DNA of 27,042 bases from an uncultured Lysobacterales bacterium (GTDB taxonomy: Bacteria; Pseudomonadota; Gammaproteobacteria; Xanthomonadales; Xanthomonadaceae): assembly GCA_946886865.1 (NCBI GenBank), contig CAMPJI010000029.1, positions 1-27,042 of the forward strand. Direction: 5' to 3'. The notes under the pieces are model-generated. The model worked only from the letters and a program-made list of their open reading frames with translations. It had not been told where the DNA came from and did no database searches. Numbering within the stretch: position 1 is the stretch's first letter; every line of letters starts with the position of its first letter. Positions 19,010 through 27,042 of this stretch are shown here, in pieces. A program made the position numbers and the translations under genes.

Positions 19010-19279
19010 TCAGGCGGTCTTGTGCTGCTCGACGTGCGCCGACAGCGCGCGCAGCGAGCCGAAGATGCGGCGGTTCTCGTCGCTGTCGGAGCGCAGCTGG
19101 AAGCCGTAGCGCTTGGACACCGCCAGCGCCAGTTCCAGCGCGTCGATCGAGTCCAGCCCCAGGCCGTCGCCGAACAGCGGTGCCTCCGGGTCGATACCGG
19201 CGGGCTCCACGCCCTCCAAGTTCAGGCTCTCGACCAGCAGTTCGGCCAGTTCGCGTTCGGCGGGGGTCTGTTCAGACAT
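19010..19279 (-). CDS. Acyl carrier protein of the pigment pathway
   Basis: Protein of 89 aa with the four-helix ACP pattern and the phosphopantetheine site GLGLDSIDALELAL (Ser44). The acidic helix II and hydrophobic pattern match ApeE/ApeF-type carriers on which the polyene is built. The ATG at 19279 is chosen because it begins the typical MSEQTPAERELAELL first helix. Related clusters usually carry two ACP genes; only this one is in the window. It heads the minus-strand part of the cluster and is divergent from xanB2, so the 255-bp space between them should hold promoters for both. Confidence 0.92.
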   Translation of the reverse strand: MSEQTPAERELAELLVESLNLEGVEPAGIDPEAPLFGDGLGLDSIDALELALAVSKRYGFQLRSDSDENRRIFGSLRALSAHVEQHKTA

Positions 19280-19382
19280 CGGGCGGTCCGGTGACGATTT
19301 CGGGGCGCCACGATCCGGCATCGCGCCCGCGCGCGCAAGCGCGGCGATCAGACGGTGGGGCACGGCGGCGCGGGCGCGCGGC

Positions 19383-19388
19383 TATCAT
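19383..19388 (+). promoter_or_regulatory. Possible -10 element for the xanB2 transcript
   Basis: TATCAT within GCGCGGCTATCATGCGCGG. Transcription starting about 7 bp downstream would begin at or next to the ATG at 19395, making that small frame leaderless. No good -35 is visible. Confidence 0.4.
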
Positions 19389-19394
19389 GCGCGG

Positions 19395-19538
19395 ATGAAT
19401 CGCTTTCGCGTGCCGGCCGCCCGTGCCGGCGTCGGTGCCGACCGGCCCGGCCGCAACCGCCCCGGGCCTGCGTCGTCTGCCGGCGTTGTAGCTGGCTGTC
19501 CTTCTCTGCCCCGCCCCGCCGTGGACGGCCGGGCATGA
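19395..19538 (+). CDS. Possible 47-codon upstream frame coupled to xanB2
   Basis: Begins MNRFRVPAARAGVGADRPGR and ends with a TGA that overlaps the xanB2 start as ATGA (19535-19538). No domain is recognised; it is rich in Arg, Pro, Ala and Gly. The start lies just downstream of the TATCAT -10-like hexamer, so it could be translated from a leaderless mRNA and feed ribosomes into xanB2. Third codon positions are G or C less consistently than in the neighbouring genes, and long chance frames are common in this GC-rich DNA, so the call is weak. Confidence 0.3.
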   Translation: MNRFRVPAARAGVGADRPGRNRPGPASSAGVVAGCPSLPRPAVDGRA

Positions 19539-20551
19539 GCGCGCTGCCCGCCCACGCCCCGGCGCTGCCCCGCCTGGCGGTCGACTACACCGGCGCCACG
19601 CTTCCGGCATTGCTGGACGACGACGCGGTGCTGGCGGTGTTCGGTTTCGGCACGGCGGCCCCGACGCATGACGACCCGCGCTACCTGCGCGTGGCGCTGG
19701 AGCCCTCGGGAACCGCGCCGCTGGAGGTCTGGCGCGGCCATGCCCCGGTGCGCTGCGGCCGCGACGGCGCGGTGGCCTGGTCGGACGATGGCGCCCTCCT
19801 GTTCGCGGCGCTGGAGCTGGACGAGGACGCGCTGGACGACGACGCGCGCGACGACGACATCGAACGCGCCGCGCAGGCCGCGTATGCACGGCTGTCGGCG
19901 TTCGTGGCCGGGCGCGGTTACCCGCACCTGCTGCGCATGTGGAACTACCTCGACGGCATCACCGCCGGCGAGGGCGACGCCGAGCGCTACCGCCGCTTCT
20001 GCGTCGGGCGTGCCGCCGGCCTGGGGCCGTTCGACCCCGGCGCGCTGCCGGCGGCCACGGCGATCGGTCGCGTCGACGGCGTGCGCCGCCTGCAGGTCTA
20101 CCTGCTGGCCGCCCGCGTGCCGGGCACGCCGCTGGAGAACCCACGCCAGGTCAGCGCCTACCGCTACCCGCGCCAGTACGGTCCGCAGCCGCCCAGCTTC
20201 GCCCGCGCGATGCTGCCGCCGGCCGGCAGCGTGATGCCGTTGCTCCTGTCGGGCACCGCCGCGGTCGTCGGCCACGAATCGCGCCACGCCGACTGCGTGG
20301 CCGCGCAGCTGGACGAGACGCTGGCCAACTTCGACAGCCTGGTGGCCGCCGCGCGTGCCCGCGCCCCGCACCTGCCCGCGCGGTTCGGGGCCGGAACGCG
20401 GTTGAAGGTGTACGTGCGCGACGCCTCGGAACTGGGGCACGTGCGCGACCTGCTGGCGGCCCGCCTCGATCCGGCCGTGGACTGCGTGGTGCTGCACGCG
20501 GCGATCTGCCGGCGCGAACTGCGCATCGAGATCGACGGCGTCCACGGCTGA
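19535..20551 (+). CDS. xanB2: XanB2-type chorismatase (3-/4-hydroxybenzoate synthase)
   Basis: Enzyme of 338 aa in the FkbO/Hyg5/XanB2 chorismatase family. It resembles a YjgF-like trimeric-core fold duplicated within one chain. Visible conserved segments are MWNYLDGITAGEGDAERYRR, FCVGRAAGLG, ENPRQVSAYRYPRQYGP, LLSGTAAVVGHESRH, and QLDETLANFDSL with the Glu of the family's active-site helix. XanB2 of Xanthomonas converts chorismate to 3- and 4-hydroxybenzoate; the first is linked to xanthomonadin and the second to ubiquinone. The position beside the pigment ACP gene supports the same job here. The ATG at 19535 has only a weak upstream Shine-Dalgarno and overlaps the end of a 47-codon frame, which suggests coupled translation. 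Which isomer dominates cannot be told with confidence. Confidence 0.9.
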   Translation: MSALPAHAPALPRLAVDYTGATLPALLDDDAVLAVFGFGTAAPTHDDPRYLRVALEPSGTAPLEVWRGHAPVRCGRDGAVAWSDDGALLFAALELDEDALDDDARDDDIERAAQAAYARLSAFVAGRGYPHLLRMWNYLDGITAGEGDAERYRRFCVGRAAGLGPFDPGALPAATAIGRVDGVRRLQVYLLAARVPGTPLENPRQVSAYRYPRQYGPQPPSFARAMLPPAGSVMPLLLSGTAAVVGHESRHADCVAAQLDETLANFDSLVAAARARAPHLPARFGAGTRLKVYVRDASELGHVRDLLAARLDPAVDCVVLHAAICRRELRIEIDGVHG

Positions 20552-20590
20552 CCGCCGCTGCCTGTGCCGGTCCAAGGGGCGACGCGGCAT

Positions 20591-20619
20591 TTGGCGCCAC
20601 CCTGCCCACGCACTAGTCT
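20591..20619 (+). promoter_or_regulatory. Sigma70-type promoter of the small membrane protein gene
   Basis: TTGGCG (20591-20596) and TAGTCT (20614-20619) separated by exactly 17 bp, 44 bp before the ATG at 20663. A GGAG (20651-20654) serves as Shine-Dalgarno. The spacing makes this the best-looking promoter in the window. Confidence 0.5.
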
Positions 20620-20662
20620 TGCGCCATCGAAGGCCGCACCGGCCGGGCGTGGAGAAGACACG

Positions 20663-20911
20663 ATGGGGCTGATCAGCCTGCTGTGGGGCATCGTTGCGAT
20701 GGTGTGGATGGTGGTCGCGCTGATCCCGTTCCTCGGGTGGGGCAACTGGTTCCTGATTCCCTTTGCTGCGATCGGCGCGGTGATCGCGGCCATCGGCATC
20801 GCCATCACCCGTTCGGAGAACCGCGGTCGCGCCAAGGCCGGCCTGGTGCTCAACGGCATCGTGATCATCGTCGGCGTGGTGCGGCTGATGATCGGGGGCG
20901 GCGTGGTCTGA
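20663..20911 (+). CDS. Small inner-membrane protein of unknown function
   Basis: Protein of 82 aa, almost wholly hydrophobic, with two or three TM helices (LISLLWGIVAMVWMVVALIP, FLIPFAAIGAVIAAIGIAI and GLVLNGIVIIVGVVRLMIGG). A short basic/polar loop, TRSENRGRAKA, separates the second and third. It looks like DUF4190-type small membrane proteins in which a Gly-rich helix pair flanks such a loop, but no function is known. It is monocistronic: its own promoter lies upstream and a strong terminator follows 40 bp after the stop. Confidence 0.85.
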   Translation: MGLISLLWGIVAMVWMVVALIPFLGWGNWFLIPFAAIGAVIAAIGIAITRSENRGRAKAGLVLNGIVIIVGVVRLMIGGGVV

Positions 20912-20951
20912 CCGGCGCTGCATGCCCGCACCGCACACCGGTGCATGTCGG

Positions 20952-20979
20952 AAAAGCCGGGCATTGCCCGGCTTTTTTT
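20952..20979 (+). terminator. Rho-independent terminator
   Basis: Stem AAAAGCCGGGCA / TGCCCGGCTTTT closed by a very short loop and ending in seven T. It ends transcription of the small membrane protein gene; the A-tract on the left also lets it work, less strongly, on the other strand. Confidence 0.92.
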
Positions 20980-21207
20980 GTGAGGCACGTTGCACACGCG
21001 AAACACCGGGCATGCCGTTCGTCGCATGAACGCAGAAACCCCGTGTCCGTGCGTTGAAGCCGCGCGCGCGGCGGGAGCAGACTGGCCTCCGGCGCGGAAG
21101 GGGATCCTGTCCGCGTATCCCGCGTCGACCCACAGCTGTCATCGCCCCTCCGGAGCGCCCCCGCGCGTCCGGTGGTTGAGGTCTCCCTGTCCAAGGAACA
21201 CGTCACG

Positions 21208-21648
21208 ATGAACACCCGCACCCTGCGGCTGGCCCTGCTGTCGGCCGGCCTTTCGCTTACCGCCGCGGCCACCGCCGCCGAACCTCCCACCACCGACGAC
21301 ACCGCGACCGGCTACTTCGCCGGCGTGAAGGTCGCCGTCGACCCCGCCACCGGACGCCTGCGCGCGCCCACGGCCGCCGAAATCCGACAGCTGCGCGATG
21401 CCGCAGGCGCGGCACCGGCCAGCGTCACGACCACGCGTGGCCGGCGCGCGCCGCGCAACGAGACCGAAGCCCGCCAGACCCTGCGCCGCCACGCCACTGG
21501 CGCGGGCGTGATGGCCGAGGTGCCGGAAGACCGCATGAGCGCACTGGTCGCCACGCAGGCCGCCGACGGCCGCGTGGTGCTGCAGCACCGCCCCCTGGAC
21601 GAGGCCGGTGCCCCGGTCCCGGCGCAGCCGGAGGTGGCCCGTGAATAA
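21208..21648 (+). CDS. Small exported protein paired with the PA-domain protease
   Basis: Protein of 146 aa with a signal peptide (LRLALLSAGLSLTAAATAA, cut near residue 24). The mature part has one recognisable pattern, FAGVKVAVDPATGRLRAPTA, then an Arg-rich linker and a C-terminal stretch (MSALVATQAADGRVVLQHRP). No known family is recognised. AAGGAA lies about 10 nt before the ATG. Its stop lies inside the next gene, whose GTG start overlaps it by 8 bp, so the two exported proteins are co-translated. A role as partner, inhibitor or chaperone of the protease is inference from that coupling only. The upstream 20980-21207 holds nothing else that can be supported. Confidence 0.78.
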   Translation: MNTRTLRLALLSAGLSLTAAATAAEPPTTDDTATGYFAGVKVAVDPATGRLRAPTAAEIRQLRDAAGAAPASVTTTRGRRAPRNETEARQTLRRHATGAGVMAEVPEDRMSALVATQAADGRVVLQHRPLDEAGAPVPAQPEVARE

Positions 21649-23251
21649 GCCCCTCGCACTCGCCCTGTCCCTGGCGCTCGCCCCGGCCCTGCTCATCGGC
21701 AACGCCCAGGCCGCGACCATCGTCCCGGTCAACATGGACCCGGCCGGCCAGGGCCTCAACGACCCGACCCCCGCCGCGCCCGTCGGCGGCAACCCGGGCA
21801 CCACCGTCGGCGAGCAGCGCCGCATCGCCTACCAGTTCGCCGCCGACCTGTGGGGCGCCATCCTGGAGTCCGGCCCGCCGGTCAACGTGCAGGCCAGCTT
21901 CCAGCCGCTCAGCTGCACCGCCACCAGCGGCGTGCTCGGCTCGGCCGGTGCGACCACCGTCCACCGCGACTTCGAGGGCGCGCTCCTGCCGGCCACGTGG
22001 TACGGCGGCGCGCTGGCCAACGCGCTGTTCGGCGAGGACCTGGACCCGGCCACCAACGAGATCAACAGCCGCTTCAATGCCAACCTCGGCTCGCCGGGCT
22101 GTCTGGAAGCATCGGGCTGGTACTACGGCCTGGACGGCAACACCCCGTCCGGGCGCATCAACTTCCTCGACGTGGTGATGCACGAGATCGGCCACGGCCT
22201 GGGCTTCCAGGGCTTCACCAGCCTGGCCAGCGGCGCGCCGTTCCTGGGCTTCCCCGACGTATACGGCACGAACGTGCGCGACAACGCCTCGGGGCAGGCA
22301 TGGAACGCGTTGAGCAACGCCGGCCGCGCGGCCGCCGTCGTGGGCGGGCAGCTGGTGTGGACCGGTGCCAACGTCACCGACCAGGCCCCGGTCGCCCTCG
22401 GCCCGCTGGTCAACCTCATCGCCAGCGGCACGCTCTCGGCCAACTACGAGTACGGCACGGCGCAGTTCGGCCCGCCCGCCACGCCGGCCAACTTCAGCGG
22501 CAACGTGGTGCTGGCGAACGACGGCAGCGCCACGCCGACGTTCAGCTGCCAGGCCTCGCCGGCGGGTGCGTATGCCGGGCAGGTGGCGATCGTCGACCGT
22601 GGCGGCTGCGCATTCGAGATCAAGGTCCGCTTCGCGCAGGACGCCGGTGCCACCGCGGTGATCGTCGCCAACAACGCCGCCGGCGTGATCGGCATGGCAG
22701 GCGATGCCAGCGTGGAGGCCACGATCCCGTCGCTGATGGTCTCGCAGGCCGACGGCAACGCGATCAAGGGTGCGCTGCCCGGTGTGTCGGTGGCGCTGGG
22801 CGAAGTGCCGGGCCGCCTGGCCGGTGCCGATGCGGCCGGTCGCGCGCGGCTGTACGCGCCGGCGGCGCTGGCGACGGGGTCGAGCTTCTCGCACTACGAC
22901 GTCTCGCACTCGCCCAACGCGTTGATGGAGCCGGCGATCAGTGCCGACCTCGATTCCAACCTGAGGCTGGACCTGACCCCGGCGCTGTACCAGGACGAGG
23001 GCTGGCCGACCAACACCGGCAACGCCTTCATGGGCAGCTGCGACACGTTCGTGCCGGTGCTGCAGGAGGGTGGCCTGGTGGTCGGTGCCAACGTGCAGGC
23101 GCAGAACAACGTGTGCCTGAACTACAGCGACAGCAAGGGCGAGTACGTGCAGTGCATGACCGACTACCGCAACCGCCTGCAGGAGCAGGGGCTGCTGGAG
23201 CGCCGCTTCAGCGGGCGCATCGTGAGCTGCGCGGCCCGCACGCGGTTCTGA
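21641..23251 (+). CDS. Secreted zinc metalloprotease with an inserted PA domain
   Basis: Protein of 536 aa with a signal peptide (LALALSLALAPALLIGNAQA). The zinc-binding helix is HEIGHGLGF (His181, Glu182, His185). A PA (protease-associated) domain follows at about 290-390 (GQVAIVDRGGCAFEIKVRFA, ATAVIVANN, IPSLMVSQADG). After the insert come HYDVSHSPNALMEP (His418, His423, with a Met that may be the Met-turn) and a Cys-rich C-terminal region. The PA domain thus sits between the zinc helix and the Met-turn-like segment. The GTG at 21641 follows GGAGG by about 6 nt, a strong start. The substrate is unknown; secreted PA-domain proteases of this kind are common in predatory and polymer-degrading Xanthomonadaceae. 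The identity of the third zinc ligand cannot be settled from sequence. Confidence 0.85.
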   Translation: MNKPLALALSLALAPALLIGNAQAATIVPVNMDPAGQGLNDPTPAAPVGGNPGTTVGEQRRIAYQFAADLWGAILESGPPVNVQASFQPLSCTATSGVLGSAGATTVHRDFEGALLPATWYGGALANALFGEDLDPATNEINSRFNANLGSPGCLEASGWYYGLDGNTPSGRINFLDVVMHEIGHGLGFQGFTSLASGAPFLGFPDVYGTNVRDNASGQAWNALSNAGRAAAVVGGQLVWTGANVTDQAPVALGPLVNLIASGTLSANYEYGTAQFGPPATPANFSGNVVLANDGSATPTFSCQASPAGAYAGQVAIVDRGGCAFEIKVRFAQDAGATAVIVANNAAGVIGMAGDASVEATIPSLMVSQADGNAIKGALPGVSVALGEVPGRLAGADAAGRARLYAPAALATGSSFSHYDVSHSPNALMEPAISADLDSNLRLDLTPALYQDEGWPTNTGNAFMGSCDTFVPVLQEGGLVVGANVQAQNNVCLNYSDSKGEYVQCMTDYRNRLQEQGLLERRFSGRIVSCAARTRF

Positions 23252-24325
<1,074 letters not shown>

Positions 24326-24356
24326 TCCACGCACGCGGCGCGCCCATGCCGCGCGC

Positions 24357-25241
24357 TCACGCGCAGGCGTCGCCCGGCGCGGCGCGCGGCGCCCGCATCC
24401 GGTAGAGGTCCAGCCCGCCGGCACGCGGGGCGCGCGCGCTGCCGGCGACCAGCAGCTCGTCCGGCGCGTTCCAGTCGGGCACCGGCCGCCGGGTCATCCC
24501 GCCCTCGGTGTTGAAGGACAGTGCCAGCACCCCGGCGTAGGTCCATCCGTTGTTGCCGCACGTCGCGCGGTGCAGGCGCGCCGTCCCGGCGGCATCCGCG
24601 CGCTCGAACACCAGCGCTCCAGTCGGCAGCAACGCCGCGCTGGCATCGTCGGCCGGCGTGTTGAGGGCCGACAGGGCCACCGGCGTCGACCATCCGTCAT
24701 CCGACCGCCTCGCCTCGAACAGGTCCAGCCCGCCGGCGCCGCCATGGCCGTCGCTGGCCAACAGCAGGCGCGTGCCGTCCGGCACCGGCATCGGCGCCCG
24801 CTCGTGGCCGGCCGAGTTGACCGTTCGCGGCAGCGATTCGGCCGCGCCCACCGTGCCGTCCTGCACCGATGCGCGGTAGAGGTCGAAGCCGCCCACGCCG
24901 CCCTCTCGGTCGGAGGCGAAATACAGCCAGGCGCCATCGGCACTGAAGGCCGGTTCGACCTCGTCGGCCCCGGTGTTGAGCGCCAGCGGCGCGGCGTCCT
25001 GCCAGCGCCCGTCGCGCAGCACCGCCTGCCACAGGTCGGAGCCGCCGTGGCCGCCGTCGCGTTCGCTGGCAAAGACGATGCGCTGGCCGTCGGGCGACAC
25101 CGTCGCGCCGGTCTCATGCGCGCGGGTCGAGACCACGCCCATGCCCTCGATGCCGAACTCGGCCAGGGCCTGCGCGACGGTCGGCACCAGCGCCAGCGCG
25201 AGTAGACTGGAAGGCCCGAAGGCCGGGGCGCGTCGTGTCAT
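24357..25241 (-). CDS. Exported PD40/TolB-like beta-propeller protein
   Basis: Protein of 294 aa with a probable signal peptide ([17 protein letters not shown]) and at least three PD40 (WD40-like) repeats: [38 protein letters not shown] and [18 protein letters not shown]. Each ends in DLW, DLY or DLF, and a last degenerate blade has GGLDLYRM. Such propellers bind peptides or other ligands in the periplasm; OmpA-linked versions exist, but no OmpA domain is present here. The ATG at 25241 places the signal properly; an earlier ATG at 25301 adds 20 residues without coding character. It is divergent from aroE with a start-to-start distance of 79 bp. Confidence 0.82.
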   Translation of the reverse strand: MTRRAPAFGPSSLLALALVPTVAQALAEFGIEGMGVVSTRAHETGATVSPDGQRIVFASERDGGHGGSDLWQAVLRDGRWQDAAPLALNTGADEVEPAFSADGAWLYFASDREGGVGGFDLYRASVQDGTVGAAESLPRTVNSAGHERAPMPVPDGTRLLLASDGHGGAGGLDLFEARRSDDGWSTPVALSALNTPADDASAALLPTGALVFERADAAGTARLHRATCGNNGWTYAGVLALSFNTEGGMTRRPVPDWNAPDELLVAGSARAPRAGGLDLYRMRAPRAAPGDACA

Positions 25242-25320
25242 GCGTAGTCCTGTCCAAGGGGTCAACCGCGTGGCCGCACACGATGGCCGTCCGCAGCGCA
25301 TCCGTCCAGCGAGGTGTCCG

Positions 25321-26166
25321 ATGTCTCCTGCCCGCTACGCCGTCATCGGCCATCCGGTGGCGCACTCGCTGTCGCCGCGCATCCACGCCGCGTTCGGCCG
25401 CCAGGCCGGCATCGCGCTGGCGTACACCGCGATCGACGCCGAACCCGAGCGCTTCGACGCGGTGCTGGCGGACTTCGCCGCACAGGGCGGGCGCGGCGCC
25501 AACATCACCCTGCCGCACAAGGCGCACGCCGCCGCCATCTGCCACCACCTGAGCGAGCGCGCCCGGCGCGCGGGGGCGGTCAACACGCTGATACGGACGG
25601 CCACCGGCTGGGAAGGCGACAACACCGATGGCGCCGGGCTGGTGCGCGACCTCACCGAACGCCACGGCCAGGACCTGCGTGGCCGGCGCACGCTGCTGAT
25701 CGGCGCCGGCGGTGCGGCGCGCGGCGTGGCGCCGGCGCTGCTGGATGCCGGTGTCGCCGACCTCTACATCGTGAACCGCAACGGCGCCCACGCCGACGCG
25801 CTGGCCGACGCGCTGGGCGAGCCCGGCCGCGTGCATCCGCGCTACCTCGATGATGTCGGCACGCTGGGCGTGTTCGACCTGGTCATCAACGCCACGTCCG
25901 CCGCGCGCGGCGGCGCGTCGCTGGACCTGCCCGGCGGGCTGTTCGCACCACGCGGCGACGCCGTCGACCTCAGCTACGGCGAGGCGGCGATCGGCTTCCT
26001 GTCGTGGGCGCGCGCCTCAGGTGCCGACAAGACCATCGACGGGCTGGGCATGCTGGTCGAGCAGGCGGCGGAGAGCTTCCAGCGCTGGCACGGCGTGCGC
26101 CCGGAGACCGATCCGGTGTACGCGATGCTGCGCGCGAACGACGACGTGCTGGTCACCGCCGATTGA
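25321..26166 (+). CDS. aroE: Shikimate dehydrogenase
   Basis: NADPH-dependent reduction of 3-dehydroshikimate in the shikimate pathway, which also feeds chorismate to XanB2. Length 281 aa. The substrate-binding N-terminal domain shows [21 protein letters not shown] (catalytic Lys67) and [10 protein letters not shown] (catalytic Asp103). The Rossmann domain has [11 protein letters not shown] and the NRN/NATSA segments, ending with the family helix [24 protein letters not shown] lies about 10 nt upstream of the ATG. The YkgJ-type gene follows 48 bp downstream and may be co-transcribed. Confidence 0.95.
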   Translation: MSPARYAVIGHPVAHSLSPRIHAAFGRQAGIALAYTAIDAEPERFDAVLADFAAQGGRGANITLPHKAHAAAICHHLSERARRAGAVNTLIRTATGWEGDNTDGAGLVRDLTERHGQDLRGRRTLLIGAGGAARGVAPALLDAGVADLYIVNRNGAHADALADALGEPGRVHPRYLDDVGTLGVFDLVINATSAARGGASLDLPGGLFAPRGDAVDLSYGEAAIGFLSWARASGADKTIDGLGMLVEQAAESFQRWHGVRPETDPVYAMLRANDDVLVTAD

Positions 26167-26214
26167 GACCGCCGTGCGAACGCGCACCCCGTTGAAACCT
26201 GCCGATTGAGCGCC

Positions 26215-26487
26215 GTGCCCGACCCCGTGTCCTGCCGCGCCGGTTGTGCGGCCTGCTGCATCGCCCCGTCGATCGCCTCGCCGATCCCGGGCATGCCGCA
26301 CGGCAAGCCGGCCGGGCTCCCGTGCGTGCAACTGGACGACGACCTGCGCTGCCGCCTGTTCGGCCGGCCCGAGCGGCCGGCGTTCTGCGCCTCGCTGCGG
26401 CCTTCGGAGGACATGTGCGGCGTTGACCGCAGCGATGCACTCGCACGGCTGTCGGCACTGGAAGCACTCACCCTGCCCGATCCGTAG
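26215..26487 (+). CDS. YkgJ-family Cys-rich putative zinc/iron-chelating protein
   Basis: Protein of 90 aa with the compact Cys pattern of the family: CRAGCAACCIAPSIASPIPG, then PCVQLDDDLRCRLFGRPERP and FCASLRPSEDMCG, eight Cys in all, likely binding a metal or cluster. Function is unknown in all members. The start is uncertain: GTG 26215 is preferred; a TTG at 26206 adds three residues. It follows aroE on the same strand. A four-unit REP array lies 23 bp after its stop. Confidence 0.85.
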   Translation: MPDPVSCRAGCAACCIAPSIASPIPGMPHGKPAGLPCVQLDDDLRCRLFGRPERPAFCASLRPSEDMCGVDRSDALARLSALEALTLPDP

Positions 26488-26509
26488 CCGCGGCGCAGCC
26501 CGCCGCCGT

Positions 26510-26700
26510 TGTAGGAGCGGCTTCAGCCGCGATGCTTTTGGGCCGATTCGTCAATTTCGGATTCCTTTGTAGGAGCGACGTAAGTCGCGACCGCAACTCC
26601 GCCGGCCGGTGGGTCGCGACTTACGTCGCTCCTACAACGAGTTCCCGGTTTGCATCGGCACGATGGTCGGAAAAGCATCGCGGCTGAAGCCGCTCCTGCA
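26510..26700. repeat. Nested four-unit REP palindrome
   Basis: Order: first flavour plus (26510-26539), second flavour plus (26567-26592), second flavour minus (26612-26637), first flavour minus (26671-26700). The outer arms match over 30 bp with one mismatch, running past the palindrome through GATGCTTTT. The inner arms match over 26 bp exactly. The whole block is one large inverted repeat with four small stem-loops inside, between two convergent genes. Confidence 0.92.
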
Positions 26701-26720
26701 GTCGCCGCGTTGCGACCGAC

Positions 26721-27042
26721 TCAGTCCTCGGCGATCCCCAGGTACCGGTTCTTCAAGCGCACGTAGTGCTGCGCCGAGTAGTAAAGGCCCTCGATGTCGG
26801 CTTCGGACAGCACCCGCACCTTGCGTGCCGGGTTGCCCAGCCACAGCTCGCCGCGTCCCACGGTCTTGCCCGGCGGCACCACCGCGCCGGCGCCGACGAA
26901 GCCGTGCGACTCCACCACCGCGCCGTCCAGCACGATCGCGCCCATCCCGATCAGCGCCGCGTCGCCGATGCGGCAGGCGTGGACGATGGCCTTGTGGCCG
27001 ATGGTCACGTCCTCGCCGATCACCGTGGCGAACCCGCCCAGC
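26721..27042 (-). CDS. Gamma-carbonic-anhydrase-like hexapeptide-repeat protein (partial)
   Basis: The 3' part (about 106 codons) of a gene whose start lies beyond the window's right end. Left-handed beta-helix hexapeptide repeats are visible (VTIGHKAIVHACRIGDAALI, IGMGAIVLDGAVVESHGFVG), then the helix EADIEGLYYSAQHYVRLKNR at the C-terminus. The two His of GHKAIVH match metal ligands of YrdA/CaiE/PaaY-type proteins; the earlier ligand would be outside the window. Some members are carbonic anhydrases and others have no measured activity, so function is left open. Confidence 0.9.
   Translation of the reverse strand, partial: LGGFATVIGEDVTIGHKAIVHACRIGDAALIGMGAIVLDGAVVESHGFVGAGAVVPPGKTVGRGELWLGNPARKVRVLSEADIEGLYYSAQHYVRLKNRYLGIAED

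Noticed and set aside
26510..26700. CRISPR-like repeat array
   Set aside because: Units alternate in orientation and flavour, spacing is irregular, there are only four copies, and each is a palindrome headed by GTAG; this is REP, not CRISPR.

Overview
The window is high-GC proteobacterial DNA, most likely from a Xanthomonadaceae genus such as Lysobacter or Luteimonas. The evidence is a xanthomonadin-type aryl polyene pigment cluster with a XanB2-type chorismatase, dense GTAG-type REP palindromes built on AGGAGCGGCTTCAGCCGCGA, and overlapping-ATGA operons. Nearly every base is coding. No rRNA, tRNA, insertion sequence or CRISPR array was seen.

Layout. Positions 120-2449 (minus) hold a heme oxygenase-bacteriophytochrome operon; the phytochrome has no histidine kinase, and the oxygenase seems to start on a rare ATT codon. 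A secreted dipeptidyl peptidase IV (2641-4893, plus) and a DUF218/YdcF protein (5129-5812, minus) follow. Positions 5937-20551 are the pigment locus. A plus-strand operon encodes ketosynthase, chain-length factor, GT2 glycosyltransferase and a flavin-dependent halogenase. Three apparently unrelated genes (VOC protein, DUF1801 protein, lipoprotein) come next. The minus-strand set, in transcription order, is ACP, COG4648 membrane protein, ApeI-like dehydratase, LpxL-like acyltransferase, LolA-like protein, MMPL exporter, ApeP-like dehydratase and FabG-like ketoreductase. The chorismatase gene xanB2 diverges from the ACP gene.

How the pigment genes fit together (inferred from known aryl polyene pathways): XanB2 makes a hydroxybenzoate from chorismate as the aryl starter. 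The ketosynthase/chain-length-factor pair elongates it on the ACP. The ketoreductase and two hot-dog dehydratases leave a conjugated double bond in each cycle. The halogenase decorates the chain. The acyltransferase, glycosyltransferase, LolA-like protein and MMPL exporter would attach the product to a lipid carrier and move it to the outer membrane. The acyl-ACP ligase expected between the COG4648 and ApeI genes is absent; a 225-bp gap with worn REP copies lies there instead.

Positions 20663-26487 carry a small membrane protein with a clear promoter and terminator, a pair of exported proteins (a small unknown one and a PA-domain zinc metalloprotease), hemB, a PD40 propeller protein, aroE and a YkgJ-type Cys-rich protein. 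The window ends in a partial gamma-carbonic-anhydrase-like gene (minus), next to a nested four-unit REP palindrome.
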